Shown one piece after another: positions 62,285 to 64,000 of a stretch of DNA of 64,000 nucleotides. The stretch covers positions 248,001 to 312,000 of the forward strand of contig NZ_CP061288.1 in the NCBI RefSeq assembly GCF_018687355.1. Direction: 5' to 3'. Each line of letters begins with the position of its first letter. The first letter of the stretch is position 1. The notes under the pieces are model-generated. The model searched no databases and had not been told where the DNA came from. It was given only the letters and a program-made list of their open reading frames with translations. The translations under genes and the position numbers were made by a program. Source of the DNA: Polynucleobacter sp. VK25. Lineage in GTDB: Bacteria > Pseudomonadota > Gammaproteobacteria > Burkholderiales > Burkholderiaceae.

Positions 62285-64000
62285 GTGTATATCTTAGGAA
62301 TTTCGGCTTACTATCACGATTCAGCGGCTTGCTTAGTTTGCGATGGTGGGATAGTGGCTGCAGCACAAGAAGAGCGCTTTACTCGCAAAAAACATGACTC
62401 AGCGTTTCCCGATAGAGCCATCTCTTATTGCTTAAAAGAGGCTGGTATTTTGCCTCATCAGGTCGATTACATTGTGTTTTACGATAAACCTTTTTTAAAG
62501 TTTGAGCGATTGCTAGAGACTTATCTTGCTTTTGCGCCAAATGGTTTAAGGAGCTTCATTACTTCTATGCCCATATGGTTGAAAGATAAACTCTTTCAAA
62601 AAAGCGTGATCACGGATGCTCTAAAAGATTTGTGGGGGAAAGACATTAAGTGGGGTGAGCGCCTACTTTTTTCTGAGCATCATTTAAGTCATGCAGCCAG
62701 CGCTTTTTTCCCTTCTCCCTTTGAGTCCGCAGCTGTTCTCACAATGGATGGTGTGGGCGAGTGGACAACAACTTCTCTTGCGGTTGGGTGTGGCAACAAG
62801 CTGGAAGTGATCAAAGAAATCCATTTTCCGCATTCACTTGGATTGCTATATTCAGCCATTACTTATTACACAGGCTTTAAGGTTAATTCAGGGGAATACA
62901 AGGTAATGGGTTTGGCGCCTTACGGCAAACCCATTTATGCCGAGCTGATAAAGAAACATCTGATTGACATCAAGGGTGACGGCTCATTTGCTTTAAATAT
63001 GAGCTATTTCAATTATTGCACTGGCTTAACCATGACCAACAAAAAGTTTGATAGCCTATTTGGTGGCCCTCCAAGACTGCCTGAATCTGAGTTGACGCAA
63101 CGGGAGATGGATCTCGCTGCTTCTGTCCAGGCGGTTACTGAGGAGATAGTGATCAAGCTTGCTAGAGGAATTGCTAAATCTACAGGTCAAAAAAATCTGT
63201 GCTTGGCAGGCGGTGTAGCGTTGAATTGTGTGGCCAATGGCAAGCTCCTTCGCGAAAATCTCTTTGACGATATCTGGATTCAACCTGCAGCTGGTGATGC
63301 TGGTGGTGCTGTGGGCGCTGCACTAGGCGCTTACTACATTATGTTGAAGCAGCCTCGAGAAATTAATTCAGATTCTTTGGATGGGATGAAAGGTTCTTAC
63401 TTGGGACCCGAGTTTAGTCAGGCAGAGATTGAAGCGGAGTTGAAAGAGGGCGGTGCAGTTTTTACTAGTTATGGGCCAGATGAGTTGGTGTCAAGAGCGG
63501 CCCAAGCTTTAGCTGATGGTAAAGCTATTGGCTGGATGAATGGCCGTATGGAATTTGGCCCTCGTTCATTGGGCGGTAGGAGTATTTTAGCTGACCCAAG
63601 ATCTGCCACAATGCAAAGATTGCTCAACCTTAAGGTCAAATATCGCGAATCATTTAGACCGTTTGCACCGAGCGTCTTGCGTGAAGATGTCTCCGAGTGG
63701 TTTGATCTTGATGCGGATAGCCCTTATATGTTAATGGTTGCGGATGTAGCTAAATCCAAGCGGCGCGTCATGTCATCTGAGGAAGAGGCATTATTTGGCA
63801 TTGAAAAGCTTAATATCTTGCGCTCAGATGTTCCTTCAGTAACCCATGTGGATTATTCGGCTAGAGTACAGACGGTTCACGAGCAAACTAATCCTCGCTA
63901 TTACTATCTCATTAAACGCTTTAAAGAGTTAACTGGTTGCCCTGTATTGGTGAATACCTCTTTTAATATTCGAGGTGAACCTATTGTTTGCTCACCAAGC
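62285..64000 (+). CDS. Carbamoyltransferase (NodU/CmcH/SxtI family), C-terminus cut off
   Basis: Open from GTG 62285 to the window edge, 572 codons without a stop. The N-terminal ILGISAYYHDSAACLVCDGG (3-22) and EERFTRKKHDSAFP are followed by GGVALNCVANG (about 309-319), the YrdC-like MEFGPRSLGGRSIL (about 421) and the C-terminal VNTSFNIRGEPIVC. It uses carbamoyl phosphate and ATP to O-carbamoylate a hydroxyl group. The missing tail should be short. Third gene of the SxtJ-DUF5989-carbamoyltransferase trio; its base composition is nearer the core genome than genes before 61.3 kb. Confidence 0.93.
   Translation, partial: MYILGISAYYHDSAACLVCDGGIVAAAQEERFTRKKHDSAFPDRAISYCLKEAGILPHQVDYIVFYDKPFLKFERLLETYLAFAPNGLRSFITSMPIWLKDKLFQKSVITDALKDLWGKDIKWGERLLFSEHHLSHAASAFFPSPFESAAVLTMDGVGEWTTTSLAVGCGNKLEVIKEIHFPHSLGLLYSAITYYTGFKVNSGEYKVMGLAPYGKPIYAELIKKHLIDIKGDGSFALNMSYFNYCTGLTMTNKKFDSLFGGPPRLPESELTQREMDLAASVQAVTEEIVIKLARGIAKSTGQKNLCLAGGVALNCVANGKLLRENLFDDIWIQPAAGDAGGAVGAALGAYYIMLKQPREINSDSLDGMKGSYLGPEFSQAEIEAELKEGGAVFTSYGPDELVSRAAQALADGKAIGWMNGRMEFGPRSLGGRSILADPRSATMQRLLNLKVKYRESFRPFAPSVLREDVSEWFDLDADSPYMLMVADVAKSKRRVMSSEEEALFGIEKLNILRSDVPSVTHVDYSARVQTVHEQTNPRYYYLIKRFKELTGCPVLVNTSFNIRGEPIVCSPS

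Noticed and set aside
63573-63583. ops/JUMPstart-like GGCGGTAG element
   Set aside because: It lies inside the carbamoyltransferase reading frame, encoding the conserved LGGRS part, and is not upstream of the polysaccharide operon.

Overview
The window looks like a chromosome segment of a small-genome betaproteobacterium of the Burkholderiaceae, most likely Polynucleobacter or a close relative. This is inferred from protein character, gene order (tolQRAB-pal-cpoB beside glyA-nrdR; exbBD-lpxK-trm112-kdsB-adk beside xseA; ribBA-ribH-nusB) and moderate base composition. No rRNA, tRNA, CRISPR array, insertion sequence or prophage was recognised.

Layout. 0-8.4 kb: end of a dTDP-rhamnose operon (rmlA partial, rmlC), heptosyltransferase waaC, a TolC-family channel, uppP, a DUF2721 membrane protein, a UDP-xylose synthase-like gene, trmB and gabD. 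8.4-14.6 kb: nusB-ribH-ribBA on the minus strand, divergent from a minor-pilin cluster that runs into ribD-ribE and ends with a headless HigA-like fragment. 14.6-20 kb: queC-cpoB-pal-tolB-tolA-tolR-tolQ (minus). 20-22.5 kb: glyA, nrdR and a HigBA-type toxin-antitoxin pair. 22.5-27.5 kb: a short GDP-mannose dehydratase homologue, adk, kdsB, a Trm112 protein, lpxK, exbD and exbB (minus). 27.8-39.5 kb: xseA, a broken NHL-repeat lipoprotein gene, hicAB, murB, yajQ, brnTA, xerD, plsY, a MAPEG protein, folE, a small lipoprotein, an outer-membrane barrel, a HiPIP, an HPP-family protein and an unlisted 46-residue protein.

39.5-64 kb is a surface-polysaccharide (O-antigen/capsule) region. manC-gmd-fcl make GDP-L-fucose. 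FkbM, exostosin-like and O-antigen-ligase-like genes follow, then a decayed stretch with a wzz remnant, then galE. A clearly A/T-richer block (about 49.6-62 kb) holds an acyltransferase, wzz, wzy, wzx, three GT2 glycosyltransferases, an epimerase, an SGNH hydrolase, a Gfo/Idh oxidoreductase, a PhyH-family dioxygenase and the initiating sugar-phosphate transferase. Its central genes overlap by 1-11 bases, as in one translationally coupled operon. The window ends in an SxtJ - DUF5989 (SxtK-like) - carbamoyltransferase (SxtI-like) trio, suggesting that the polysaccharide or a related product is O-carbamoylated.

The most notable points are the carbamoylation trio, the PhyH plus Gfo/Idh pair inside the polymer cluster, two small genes missed by length or start filters, several broken genes (pilW leader, NHL lipoprotein, wzz, higA), a ribBA whose GTP cyclohydrolase half has lost its zinc-ligand motif, and three intact toxin-antitoxin operons, each with a visible palindromic operator.
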